Assembly: GCF_011765465.1 (NCBI RefSeq) | Contig: NZ_CP050265.1 | Coordinates: 2,046,001 to 2,110,000 of the forward strand | Reading direction: 5' to 3' | Length of the DNA: 64,000 nucleotides | From: Erythrobacter sp. | GTDB taxonomy: Bacteria > Pseudomonadota > Alphaproteobacteria > Sphingomonadales > Sphingomonadaceae | Shown: in pieces, positions 15,860 through 24,448 of the stretch | Position numbering within the stretch: the stretch's first letter is position 1 | How the letters are laid out: each line of letters starts with the position of its first letter | Made by a program: the position numbers and the translations under genes | The notes under the pieces: generated by a model | The model's database searches: none | Told to the model about the DNA's origin: nothing | Seen by the model: the letters and a program-made list of their open reading frames with translations, nothing else

Positions 15860-17746
15860 ATGAGTTTCGTGGGCAAGATCTGGAAAGTCCTGGTCGGGAT
15901 CAAGGACGGGCTCGTGCTCGCCTTCCTCCTGCTGTTCTTCATCGCCCTGTTCGGCCTGCTTTCGGCCAGTCCCAGCCCGGGGCAGGTTCGCGAAGGCGCG
16001 CTCACCATCGATCTCGACGGTTTCGTGGTCGAGGAGCGCTCGCCGGTCGATCCCTTCACCGCGATCCTTTCGGGCCAGGCGCCGGTGAAGGAATTCCAGG
16101 CCCGCGACCTCGTGCGCGCGCTCGACGCCGCTGCCACCGACGACCGGGTCAAGGCGGTGGTGTTCGACCTCACCCTGTTCGCGGGCGGCGGGCAGGTCCA
16201 CCTGCAGGAAATCGGCGAAGCGATCGAACGGGTCAAGCAGGCCGACAAGCCGGTCTTCACCTATGCCCTCGCCTATGGCGACGACCACCTCCAGCTCGCC
16301 TCCCACGCGAGCGAGGTGTGGGTCGACCCGATGGGCGGCGCGCTGGTCAGCGGTCCGGGCGGCTCGAACCTCTATTACGCCGACCTGCTCGAGCGCCTGA
16401 GCATCAACGCGCGCATCTATCGGGTGGGCGAATTCAAGTCGGCGGTCGAACCCTTCGAGCGCAATTCCATGTCGCCCGAAGCCCGCGAGAATCTCGAAGC
16501 GCTCTACGGCGCGCTTTGGGAAGAATGGCAGGCGAACGTAAAATCGGCCCGCCCCGCCGCCGAGATCGACCGCGTGACGAGCGATCCTGTCGCCTGGGTC
16601 GAGGCGTCGGCGGGCGACCTTGCCGATGCCGCGCTCGATGCGAAACTGGTCGACCGGATCGGCACCCGCGCCGAATTCGGCGCGCGCGTCGCAGAGGTGG
16701 CGGGCGCGGACCGCTGGAACGAGCGGCCCGGCGCCTATGCGAAAAGCGACTACGCCGCCTTCCTCGCCGACACCGCGCCCGACCAGCCGGGCAAGGCGAT
16801 CGGCGTGGTCACGGTCGCGGGCAATATCGTCGACGGCGATGCCGGGCCGGGCACGGCCGGCGGTGAGCGGATCGCCGACCTGCTCGACGAAGCAATGTCG
16901 GACGATCTTGCCGGGCTCGTCGTGCGGGTCAATTCGCCGGGCGGCTCGGCGCTCGCATCGGAGCGCATCCGCGTCGCCATCGAACGCTACCGCGAAAAGG
17001 GCGTGCCGGTGGCGGTCTCCTTCGGCAACGTTGCGGCGAGCGGGGGCTACTGGGTCGCCATGGCGGGCGACCGCATCTTCGCCCAGCCCGAGACGATCAC
17101 CGGTTCGATCGGGGTTTTCGCCGTCCTGCCGACTTTCGAGGAGGCGGCGCAGCGGATCGGGGTCAATGCCGACGGATTCCGCACCACGCCGCTGTCGGGC
17201 CAGCCCGACGTTATCGCCGGGCTCACGCCCGAGGTGGACACGATCCTGCAGGCATCCGTCAGCGACAGCTATCGCGATTTCATCACGCTGGTGGCGGCAA
17301 ATCGCGGGATGTCGCCCGAACGGGTCGACGCCATCGCGCAGGGGCGCGTGTGGGACGGCGGGACCGCGCGCCAGATCGGGCTCGTCGACCAATTCGGTGG
17401 GCTCGCCGACGCGCTACAATGGGTCGCGGCGCAGGCGAAACTCGACGAGGGGGACTGGCACCCGCGCTTTCTCGGCGAGACCGTGCCGCGCTACGATTCG
17501 CTCATCCGCCAGATCGTCACCGAGGCCGCCGCACCTGCGCCGCACGCTGCGGGCGGCGACCTTTTCGCCCAGGCCGCCCGCCAGCGCGAGGGCGTCCTGT
17601 CGCGCATCGCGGTGGATGTCGAGCGCCTGTCGGGAACGGTCGGCGTGCAGGCCTATTGCCTCGCCTGCCCCGATGATGCTCCGCCTGCCAAGACGCGCGC
17701 GTCGACAGGCTGGCTGGAGGCGCTCTCGCTGCTGTTCGCAAAGTGA
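15860..17746 (+). CDS. sppA: Signal peptide peptidase SppA, 67K type
   Basis: Inner-membrane serine protease that degrades cleaved signal peptides. The N-terminus has one membrane anchor (DGLVLAFLLLFFIALFGLL, about 14-33). Two tandem S49 domains follow. The catalytic Lys193 is in GEFKSAVEPF and the catalytic Ser394 is in NVAASGGYW, with the same roughly 200-residue spacing as the E. coli Lys/Ser dyad. The length of 628 fits the long-form family (618 in E. coli). The ATG at 15860 has AAGGG 7 nt upstream; earlier in-frame ATGs would prepend residues unlike a signal anchor. It diverges from pyrB and is followed by tRNA-Val. Confidence 0.95.
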   Translation: MSFVGKIWKVLVGIKDGLVLAFLLLFFIALFGLLSASPSPGQVREGALTIDLDGFVVEERSPVDPFTAILSGQAPVKEFQARDLVRALDAAATDDRVKAVVFDLTLFAGGGQVHLQEIGEAIERVKQADKPVFTYALAYGDDHLQLASHASEVWVDPMGGALVSGPGGSNLYYADLLERLSINARIYRVGEFKSAVEPFERNSMSPEARENLEALYGALWEEWQANVKSARPAAEIDRVTSDPVAWVEASAGDLADAALDAKLVDRIGTRAEFGARVAEVAGADRWNERPGAYAKSDYAAFLADTAPDQPGKAIGVVTVAGNIVDGDAGPGTAGGERIADLLDEAMSDDLAGLVVRVNSPGGSALASERIRVAIERYREKGVPVAVSFGNVAASGGYWVAMAGDRIFAQPETITGSIGVFAVLPTFEEAAQRIGVNADGFRTTPLSGQPDVIAGLTPEVDTILQASVSDSYRDFITLVAANRGMSPERVDAIAQGRVWDGGTARQIGLVDQFGGLADALQWVAAQAKLDEGDWHPRFLGETVPRYDSLIRQIVTEAAAPAPHAAGGDLFAQAARQREGVLSRIAVDVERLSGTVGVQAYCLACPDDAPPAKTRASTGWLEALSLLFAK

Positions 17747-17846
17747 CGGCGCGACCCCGCGTCGACCCGGCGCCGGCATCCACCAAACAGGTTGCCAAGC
17801 GGGCAAGCACGCAGTAAAGGCGCGCCCCTGTCCGAACACGACGGAC

Positions 17847-17921
17847 GGGCGCGTAGCTCAGTGGTAGAGCACACCCTTCACACGGGTGGGGTCGCAAGTT
17901 CAATCCTTGCCGCGCCCACCA
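17847..17921 (+). tRNA. tRNA-Val (anticodon CAC)
   Basis: A 75-nt cloverleaf. Acceptor GGGCGCG (17847-17853) pairs with CGCGCCC (17911-17917). The D-arm is GCTCAGTGGTAGAGC. The anticodon stem CACCC/GGGTG encloses TTCACAC, giving CAC for valine GUG codons. The T-arm contains GTTCAATCC. The 3' CCA is encoded at 17919-17921. Confidence 0.95.
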
Positions 17922-17936
17922 CTCCTGCGCACAGCT

Positions 17937-20900
17937 TTACGAAGTCGCCCCCGCCGTGTCGGCGTGCACCACCTCGACGTCCTCCGGGCGCTTGCCCTTG
18001 AGACGGCTTTTCACCGCGACCATCGTATCGGCATGGGCCTTTGCCAGAGCGGTCACGACCACCATCTGCACAAAAGTCGCGAACAGGATGCCGAAGGCAA
18101 CGCTCGCCGCCAGCGGCACGAGGAAGCGCGCCTGCACGCTCTGCGCCGCGATCAACGGGAGGATGCCGAAGAAGGTGGTCATCGAGGTCAGCAGGATCGG
18201 GCGCCAGCGGCTTTTCGCCGCCTCGACGATCGCGGTGCCCATGTCCTCGCCCTCGATCCGGCGTTCGTTCATGAAATCGACCAGCAGCAAGGCATCGTTG
18301 ATCACCACGCCCGCCAGCCCGACGATCCCGAACAGACTGAGGATCGTGAGGTCGAGCCCCAGCAGCAGATGCCCGAAGACCGCCCCCACCAGCCCCAACG
18401 GCACGGCGGAAAGTATCACCAGCGGCTGGGTATAGGATTTGAGCGGCACGGCGAGCAGGGCGTAGATCGCGAACAGGGCGAGCACGAGATTGCGCAGCAA
18501 GGCGGGCACGACCTCGCCCTGTTCGCGCTGTTCGCCGCCGAAGTTCCATTCGAGGCTAGGGATTTCCTGCCTGATTTGCGGCAGCACCTCATTGCCGAGC
18601 CGCGCGGTGACTTCCGACCCCGTCGTCACGCCCGGAAGGACGTCGGCGGTGACCGTGATGATCCGCTGCCCATTGCGCCGGTCGATAGTAGAGGGGGCCG
18701 CGCCGTATCCGATGTCCGCGACTTCGCCGAAAGGGATGCTCGCCGGGCTGCCGGGCGGGCGGATGCGGTAATCGGCGAGATCCTCGATCGCGTCGCGCTC
18801 GTCCTCGGGCAGGCGGACATAGACGCGCACTTCCTCGCGCCCGCGCTGGATCCGCACCGCCTCGGTCCCGAAGGTCGCCGCGCGGGCCTGCTGCGCGAGG
18901 TCCTGCCGGGTGAGGCCGAAATTGCGCGCCTGGGGCTTGAGTTCCAGTTCGAGTTCGCGCTGGCCCCGCGTCAGGTCGTCGCGGATTTCGACCACGCCGG
19001 GCTCTTCGGCAAGAGCGGCGCGCACGCGTTCGACCGCGCGCTGCAATTCGGCCTCGCTGCCCGCCGACAGCTCGGCCACGATGGGCGCGCCGACCGAAAC
19101 GAGGCTCGCCGAAAACGACAGGTTGCGCGCCCCCGCGACCTCGCCGACTTCCTCGCGCAGCTTTTCCTGGAAGGCGCGCGATGTGATCTCGCGCGTGTCG
19201 GGGTCGGACAGCTTGAAGCGGATCGTGGCGAGGCTCGGCTGGACGAAGGGCGTCGAGGCATTGCCCGGCCCCTGCCCCGCGGCGGGCGCTCGGCCGATGG
19301 TGGTGTAAGTCCCCTCGAGCAGCGGCGGCGGGTCATCCTCGCTGCTGCCCCCGCGCCCCTCCTCCAGCCTCTCGGCCACCCGACCGCCCGCCTCGCGCAC
19401 GTATTCGGCCACAGCGAGCGTCACCGGCGCGGGCGTGCCCTGCGGCATCTCGAGCTCGGCGGTGACGAACTGCCCTTCGATCTGGGGGAAGAAGACGAAC
19501 TTGATGTAGCCCGCCGAAAACAGCACGCCGACCACCGCGAACAGGCCGACCACGCCTGCCATCACCACCATGTAATGCGCCACGGCAAAGCGCACCGCCC
19601 GGTCGAGCGGCCCCTCGCGGAAGCGGGCGAGCTTGTCGTCGAACCATGCCCTGAGTCGACCATGCGCGCGCAGGATGCGGTTGTCGGGCTCACCCTCTCT
19701 CATGCCCGAGAGGTGGTGCGGCAGGATGAAGAGCGATTCCACGAGCGAGAGGCCCAGCGCGATGATCACGATGACGGGAATGGCGTAGAGGAACTTGCCG
19801 GTCGTGCCGGGCAGGAAGACCAGCAGCGAGAAGGCGGTCATCGTCGTCAGGATCGCGAATACGACCGGGCGCACCACCCGCTGCGCGCCCGCGATCGCGG
19901 CCTCTTCGCCGCTGCGGCCCCTCTCGCGCTCGGCATAGATGTTCTCGCCCACCACGACCGCGTCGTCGACCAGTATGCCGAGTGCGAGGATGAAGCCGAA
20001 CAGCGAGAGCTGGTTGATCGAAAGATCGGCCAACCCCATCACCGCGAAAGTCCCGACGAAGGAGACGACGATCCCGAAGGACACCCAGAACGCGACGCGC
20101 AGGTCGAGGAACAGCGCGAGCGTGACGACGACGAGGATCGCGCCCAGCACCGCACTCTCGATCAGCAGGGAGAGGCGGCTGCGCAGCTCGTTCGCCTCGT
20201 TCTGCCAGATGTCGACCGATACGCCCGGGGGCAGGCTCGCCTCGGCTTCGGCGATGTAGCTTTCGACCTCGGCCGCGATGTCGAGCGCCTGTTCGTCGCC
20301 GACGCGAAACACCTGCACCGCGGCCGCAGGCTCGCCGCGGTAGCGGGTGACGAGGCCGCTGTCGCGAAAGCCGTCGGTGACGGTGGCAATGTCGCCGAGC
20401 CGGACCTGCGCCCCATCGCGGTTGGCGAGCAGCACGATATCCTCGAAATCGACGCGCGAATAGTTCTGCTCCTCGACCCGCAGGAGGATGTCCTCGCCCT
20501 CGGTTTCGACATCGCCCGCCGGCAGGTCGACGCTGTTGGCCCCGATGCGCTGCGCGATCTCGGGCAGGGACAGGCCATAGGCGCGCAGGGCATCCTTGGA
20601 GACCTCGACCGAAATCTCGTCGTCGCGCACGCCCGACACCTGCACCAGCGAGATCGCCTCGCGCGCGGCGAGTTCGTCCTCGAAGCGATAGGCGATTTCC
20701 TTGAGGCTGGCGGGCGGCGCGTCGCCGTGGATGAGCAATTCGACGACCCGCTGACGATTGGTCAGCTCGCTCACCTGCGGCCGTTCGGCACGTTCGGGCA
20801 GGCTGGTGATGCGGTTCACCTCGGCCTGGATCTCGTCGACCTTCTGCGAGGCGGAAACGCCCTGTTTCAATTGCGCGGTGACTATGCCCAGCCCTTCGGC

Positions 20901-21155
20901 GGCGGTGGCGGTGATCTCGTCGACGCCCTCGACCGCTTCGATCTTCTCCTCGATCGGGCGAATGACCGATTCCTCGATCTCTCCCGGCGAAGCGCCTCGA
21001 TATTCGACCTCGACCTGCACCGCGCCGAGGGCGAATTCGGGAAAGACCTTGGTCGGCACCTGCTGGATGCTGATGGCGCCCGCGACGAGCAGGAGCAACA
21101 TCAGGAGGTTCGCCGCGACCCCGTTCCGCGCCATCCATGCTATCGGGCCCTTCAT
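17937..21155 (-). CDS. RND efflux transporter permease
   Basis: Proton-driven inner-membrane pump of the AcrB/MexB-like resistance-nodulation-division family, 1072 residues. It begins MKGPIAWMARN with the first membrane helix at about 14-33. Two large periplasmic loops and a repeated block of membrane helices follow. The conserved proton-relay motif ILVDDAVVVGEN is near residue 400, and the second-half counterpart GLAGVVINDALLLVDF is near 955. The start overlaps the adaptor stop by ATGA, so the operon order is outer-membrane factor, adaptor, pump. Substrates are unknown. An upstream frame extension to 21629 lies inside the adaptor gene and was discarded. No regulator gene is adjacent. Confidence 0.95.
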   Translation of the reverse strand: MKGPIAWMARNGVAANLLMLLLLVAGAISIQQVPTKVFPEFALGAVQVEVEYRGASPGEIEESVIRPIEEKIEAVEGVDEITATAAEGLGIVTAQLKQGVSASQKVDEIQAEVNRITSLPERAERPQVSELTNRQRVVELLIHGDAPPASLKEIAYRFEDELAAREAISLVQVSGVRDDEISVEVSKDALRAYGLSLPEIAQRIGANSVDLPAGDVETEGEDILLRVEEQNYSRVDFEDIVLLANRDGAQVRLGDIATVTDGFRDSGLVTRYRGEPAAAVQVFRVGDEQALDIAAEVESYIAEAEASLPPGVSVDIWQNEANELRSRLSLLIESAVLGAILVVVTLALFLDLRVAFWVSFGIVVSFVGTFAVMGLADLSINQLSLFGFILALGILVDDAVVVGENIYAERERGRSGEEAAIAGAQRVVRPVVFAILTTMTAFSLLVFLPGTTGKFLYAIPVIVIIALGLSLVESLFILPHHLSGMREGEPDNRILRAHGRLRAWFDDKLARFREGPLDRAVRFAVAHYMVVMAGVVGLFAVVGVLFSAGYIKFVFFPQIEGQFVTAELEMPQGTPAPVTLAVAEYVREAGGRVAERLEEGRGGSSEDDPPPLLEGTYTTIGRAPAAGQGPGNASTPFVQPSLATIRFKLSDPDTREITSRAFQEKLREEVGEVAGARNLSFSASLVSVGAPIVAELSAGSEAELQRAVERVRAALAEEPGVVEIRDDLTRGQRELELELKPQARNFGLTRQDLAQQARAATFGTEAVRIQRGREEVRVYVRLPEDERDAIEDLADYRIRPPGSPASIPFGEVADIGYGAAPSTIDRRNGQRIITVTADVLPGVTTGSEVTARLGNEVLPQIRQEIPSLEWNFGGEQREQGEVVPALLRNLVLALFAIYALLAVPLKSYTQPLVILSAVPLGLVGAVFGHLLLGLDLTILSLFGIVGLAGVVINDALLLVDFMNERRIEGEDMGTAIVEAAKSRWRPILLTSMTTFFGILPLIAAQSVQARFLVPLAASVAFGILFATFVQMVVVTALAKAHADTMVAVKSRLKGKRPEDVEVVHADTAGATS

Positions 21156-22531
21156 CCTTCGTCCCCGAAGGCCGACGGCTCGCCCCCGCTTTCGCTCGCA
21201 TCGAGCGCGGGGGTGGAACGGTCCTCGCCGGTTCTCACCTCCATGCCTTCGGTGGCCGAGGGAAGCTCGCCGGTGACGATCCGCTCGCCATCTTCGAGGC
21301 CCGGGGCGGTGACATAGGTCTGCGGCCCTTCGCGCGCGATCACGGTCACGGGAACGAAGGCGATCCGCCCGTCCCGCACCGCCCAGACGCGCCCGCCCGA
21401 ACGCAGCGCCTCGCGGGGAATGGCGAAATAGGTCTGCGGCGTCTCCCCGAGGAATTCGACATCGGCGAAGAAGCCGGGGAGGAGAGGGGGCGCCTCGCCT
21501 GCGGCTTCGGCGCCGGATAGGGCGCGCCCGCCTGCGACCGGATCGGATACGCGCACCACCACGTCGAGTGTGCGGGTCTGCGGGTCGATTGTCCCCTCGG
21601 CCCCTTCGACCACGGCGTCCCACGCCCACCGGGTTCCGCCGAAATCGACCCGCACGGTGGCGGGGGCGCCAGAGGATGTCCCGCCCATGACGGGCGCGAA
21701 GACGCGCGGGATGAGCGCCGCCTTACGCTGGGTGAGCGGGACGGCGACTTCGAGCGTGCCTGCATCGTAGAGTTCGGCCAATTGCTCACCCGGCTGGACG
21801 AATTGCCCCCGCTCGACCGATTTCGAGCGCACCACGCCGGTGAAGGGCGCGGTCAGCCGCGTGCGCGCGACATCGCGGCGAGCGGCAGCGAGCCGCGCCC
21901 GCGCCCCCGCCAGGGCCGCTTCGGCGGCATCGACCTGTCGTTCGCCCAGCGCCAGCGGCGAGGGATCTTCGGCGAGTTCGGCTGTGCCGTCATCTCCCGC
22001 TTCGCCCGGTCGCACGAAATCGCCCTCGATCGGATCGGGCCCGCGGGCAGAGCCTTCCTCCAGCCGCTCGCGCAGGCGGTCGAATTCCTCCGCGCGCGTC
22101 GCCCTCGCCTCCTCGGCCTGTGCGAGATCGACGCGCGCCTGCTCCAGCTCGGCGCGGGCCTGATCGGCGCGGGCGGCGTAATCGGCGCTTTCGATCCGCA
22201 CCAGCGTCTCGCCGCGGCGCACGCGCTCGCCTTCGCGCAAGGCGGGGCTGACCCAGGTCACCCGTCCGCCGACCTGCAGGGCAAGGCCGACCTCGCTCGC
22301 CGCACGTACATTGCCCTGACCGGTCACGCGGATCGGTTCGCTGCGCTGCTCTGCCCGGATAGTGCTGACGAGCGGTGGGCGGTCGGGCGGCTCCTCGCCC
22401 TGCTGCTGCGGGCGCAGCAGCCACAGCGCGGCGGCGATCCCCACGCCCGCCAGCAGCACGCCGAGCGCGATGAGCCGCCACTTGCGCTTGTCGGGAGCAT
22501 CGTCTTCCTCGCGGGCGTCGCCTTCAGCCAT
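21152..22531 (-). CDS. RND efflux periplasmic adaptor (membrane fusion protein)
   Basis: A 459-residue HlyD/AcrA-family adaptor that links the pump to the outer-membrane channel. One N-terminal membrane segment (RLIALGVLLAGVGIAAALWLL, about 18-39) is followed by a biotinyl-lipoyl-like half motif (VGGRVTWVSPALREGERVRRGETL). A long coiled-coil hairpin (about 110-210) carries a Gly/Asp-rich insert (PIEGDFVRPGEAGDDGTAE). Beta-barrel and membrane-proximal domains complete the protein. The ATG at 22531 is preferred, while a GTG at 22537 is also possible. Both lie inside the end of the outer-membrane factor gene. The insert makes the hairpin longer than usual. Confidence 0.92.
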   Translation of the reverse strand: MAEGDAREEDDAPDKRKWRLIALGVLLAGVGIAAALWLLRPQQQGEEPPDRPPLVSTIRAEQRSEPIRVTGQGNVRAASEVGLALQVGGRVTWVSPALREGERVRRGETLVRIESADYAARADQARAELEQARVDLAQAEEARATRAEEFDRLRERLEEGSARGPDPIEGDFVRPGEAGDDGTAELAEDPSPLALGERQVDAAEAALAGARARLAAARRDVARTRLTAPFTGVVRSKSVERGQFVQPGEQLAELYDAGTLEVAVPLTQRKAALIPRVFAPVMGGTSSGAPATVRVDFGGTRWAWDAVVEGAEGTIDPQTRTLDVVVRVSDPVAGGRALSGAEAAGEAPPLLPGFFADVEFLGETPQTYFAIPREALRSGGRVWAVRDGRIAFVPVTVIAREGPQTYVTAPGLEDGERIVTGELPSATEGMEVRTGEDRSTPALDASESGGEPSAFGDEG

Positions 22532-24047
22532 CGTCACCCGCCTTCGCCAGCCATTCGCGCTTCCACGCCCCGCCGAGCGAGCGGTGCACGCCGAGCCGCG
22601 CCTCGGCCACCGCGCGCTCGGCCTCGACCATCAGGCGGCGCGAGTTCAGCACGTTGAGCCGCGCGTCGAGCCAGTCGGAGTACGCGCCCGTCCCGCGTTC
22701 GAAGCGGCGCAGCTGGAGGTCGGCGGCCTGCCGCGCTCCGTCGAGGTCGGCGGCGATCAGACGCACCCGCTCGGCCGCCGCCGCGTGCCGGGCGAGCGCG
22801 GTTTCGACCTCGGCGAAGGCGTCGAGCACGGTGTTGCCATAGGCGACCGCGCGCTGGCGCATCTGCGCTTGGCTGATGTCGATCTGCGCGCCGATGCGCC
22901 CGGCATCGAAGATCGGCGCGGTCAATGCGCCGAGGAGGTTCACGAACCAGTTCTGCGGATCGAACGCGCCCGACGGCTCATTGCCTTCCAGCCCGCCGCT
23001 CGCGTTCAGGGTAAGCTGCGGAAGCCGCGCCGCTTCGGCCGCCGCCACGCCGTAACGCGCCGCGTCAAGCCGCGCGCGCGCCGCCGCGATGTCGGGCCGG
23101 GCTTCGAGCAGGCGCGCCGGCAGACCCGCGGGAACCGCCTCCATCGGTAGGGTGACAGTGAGTCGCCCGACACCTGCAAGGAATTCGTCGACCCTGCCCG
23201 GATAGTCCCCGATCAGCACCGCAAGCCGGGCCTTGGCACGGGTCAGCGCGGCTTCGAGCCGGGGGACGTTCGCCTCGGCCTCGCGGCGGCTTTCGCGCAA
23301 GCTGATGAGCTCGAAGGACGAGCCGATCCCGCGCAGGAAGGCGCGTTCGGCAAGGTCGACCCGCTCGCCGAGGATGTCGGCCTGCTGCTCGGAAAGGTCG
23401 CGCAACTGCTCGGTTTCGACGAGGTCGAAATAATTGCGCATGACCTCGCTAGCGATGCGGATGCGGACCGCCTGGAGTTCGGCGCGGGTCGCGCGATAGT
23501 TCGCGTCGGCCGCGCGGGCGCGGTTGGTGAGGCGGCCCCAGATGTCGGCTTCCCACGAGGCCTGCACCTGCGCTGTATAGGTCGAGAAGGAGAAGCGCTG
23601 CGGGCCGGTTTCGGGCGCTTGTCCGGGTGGTTCGCCGCCACCCTCGCCCGGCTGTCCTTCCCCGCCCCGACCCCGCGCCGCATTGCCGAGCGCCGCGCCG
23701 AGCCCGGTGGCGGGCTGGTTGGCGTAATTCGCCTCGGTCGAGGCGTTGACCTGCGGGAAAAGCGCGGCGCGTTCGCGGCGATAGCGCGCCTCGACCTCTT
23801 CGATCCGCGCGATAGCCTCGGCCACGTCGAGATTGGCGGCGAGCGCGCGTTCGACCAGCGCATCGAGCGCGGGGTCATCGTAGCTTCGCCACCAGCGCGC
23901 CGGCTCGTAGTCGCCGCGCGCGCCCGCCGTGCCATAGGCTTGGGGCAGCGCCTGCGCGGCGGGCGGGACCGGCGCCTGCGGGGGAGTGACGGCGCAGGCC
24001 GACAGACAGGCGGCGCCTGCGGCAAGGGAGACTGCGCCGCGCCTCAC
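22524..24047 (-). CDS. Outer-membrane efflux lipoprotein, NodT/OprM family
   Basis: A 507-residue TolC-like outer-membrane factor that forms the exit duct of the RND system. The signal peptide ends in the lipobox LSAC (Cys about residue 18), as in OprM-type lipoproteins. The conserved WWRSYDDPALDALVERAL segment and internal repeats (NLDVAEAIARIEEVEARYR in the first half; ARPDIAAARARLDAARYGVAAAE in the second) are typical. A Gly/Glu-rich loop (RGRGGEGQPGEGGGEPP) at about 131-147 is unusual and low-complexity. The start is GTG at 24047, overlapping a preceding TGA as GTGA. It is the first gene of the efflux operon; a structured leader lies just upstream. Confidence 0.92.
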   Translation of the reverse strand: MRRGAVSLAAGAACLSACAVTPPQAPVPPAAQALPQAYGTAGARGDYEPARWWRSYDDPALDALVERALAANLDVAEAIARIEEVEARYRRERAALFPQVNASTEANYANQPATGLGAALGNAARGRGGEGQPGEGGGEPPGQAPETGPQRFSFSTYTAQVQASWEADIWGRLTNRARAADANYRATRAELQAVRIRIASEVMRNYFDLVETEQLRDLSEQQADILGERVDLAERAFLRGIGSSFELISLRESRREAEANVPRLEAALTRAKARLAVLIGDYPGRVDEFLAGVGRLTVTLPMEAVPAGLPARLLEARPDIAAARARLDAARYGVAAAEAARLPQLTLNASGGLEGNEPSGAFDPQNWFVNLLGALTAPIFDAGRIGAQIDISQAQMRQRAVAYGNTVLDAFAEVETALARHAAAAERVRLIAADLDGARQAADLQLRRFERGTGAYSDWLDARLNVLNSRRLMVEAERAVAEARLGVHRSLGGAWKREWLAKAGDDG

Positions 24048-24060
24048 GATTCAATAAGGT

Positions 24061-24194
24061 CTGTAATCAGAGCGCGTTTCTCTGGATAGACGCGGCTATT
24101 TTGGTCACGGAAAGCCTGAATAGATGCTGCTCGATCCCCAAGAGGCACTCAAAGACTCCCGCTGCTCCATTCAGGCGTGACTTGCCGGTTACAG
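24061..24194 (-). ncRNA. Candidate structured RNA or leader upstream of the RND operon
   Basis: This non-coding stretch is clearly poorer in GC than its surroundings and has nested complementarity. GTCAC (24104-24108) and GCCTGAAT (24114-24121) pair with ATTCAGGC (24169-24176) and GTGAC (24177-24181), a 13-bp stem with a 5-nt bulge. Outside it CTGTAA (24061-24066) pairs with TTACAG (24189-24194). It ends 13 bp before the GTG start of the outer-membrane factor gene. It could be a leader of the efflux operon, an independent small RNA, or a decayed remnant. A 34-codon frame starting with GTG (24148 to 24044, minus strand) overlaps the operon start by GTGA and could be a leader peptide. Confidence 0.4.
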
Positions 24195-24262
24195 CGGTCC
24201 AACGGGAAAAGCCGCTCGATGGTTCCGGCTGGAAGGGCACATCAACGCAGCCTTCCTGCGGC

Positions 24263-24448
24263 TCAACGCTCGGTTTCGCCTTTGGCTTCTTCAGAATCCC
24301 CCGCGAGTTCGGCGTCGATCGCCTCGGCCTTTGCGGAAATTTCCTTCTCCGCCTCCTCGTAGCGCGTGTCGAAATCGGGCTCTTCCGCGCAGGCCCCCGA
24401 AAGGATGTACAAGCTCAACAAGCCGCAAAACCGGAGAGGGCGAAGCAT
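24263..24448 (-). CDS. Small lipoprotein coupled to tamB
   Basis: A 61-residue protein. Its signal peptide MLRPLRFCGLLSLYILSGAC ends in a lipobox (LSGAC, Cys20), and a 41-residue charged, helix-prone mature part follows (FDTRYEEAEKEISAKAEAID). The ATG overlaps the tamB stop as TGATG, so it is translationally coupled to tamB. I do not recognise a family. The mature part is acidic and probably forms a single amphipathic helix. Its position as the third gene of a tamA-tamB unit suggests an envelope role related to the TAM complex, which is inference. It is too short and too overlapped by the tamB frame to be noticed by length alone. Confidence 0.75.
   Translation of the reverse strand: MLRPLRFCGLLSLYILSGACAEEPDFDTRYEEAEKEISAKAEAIDAELAGDSEEAKGETER

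Noticed and set aside
17886-21317. Very long open frame antisense to the RND permease
   Set aside because: His/Arg/Gln-rich shadow of the RND pump gene, with no domain.
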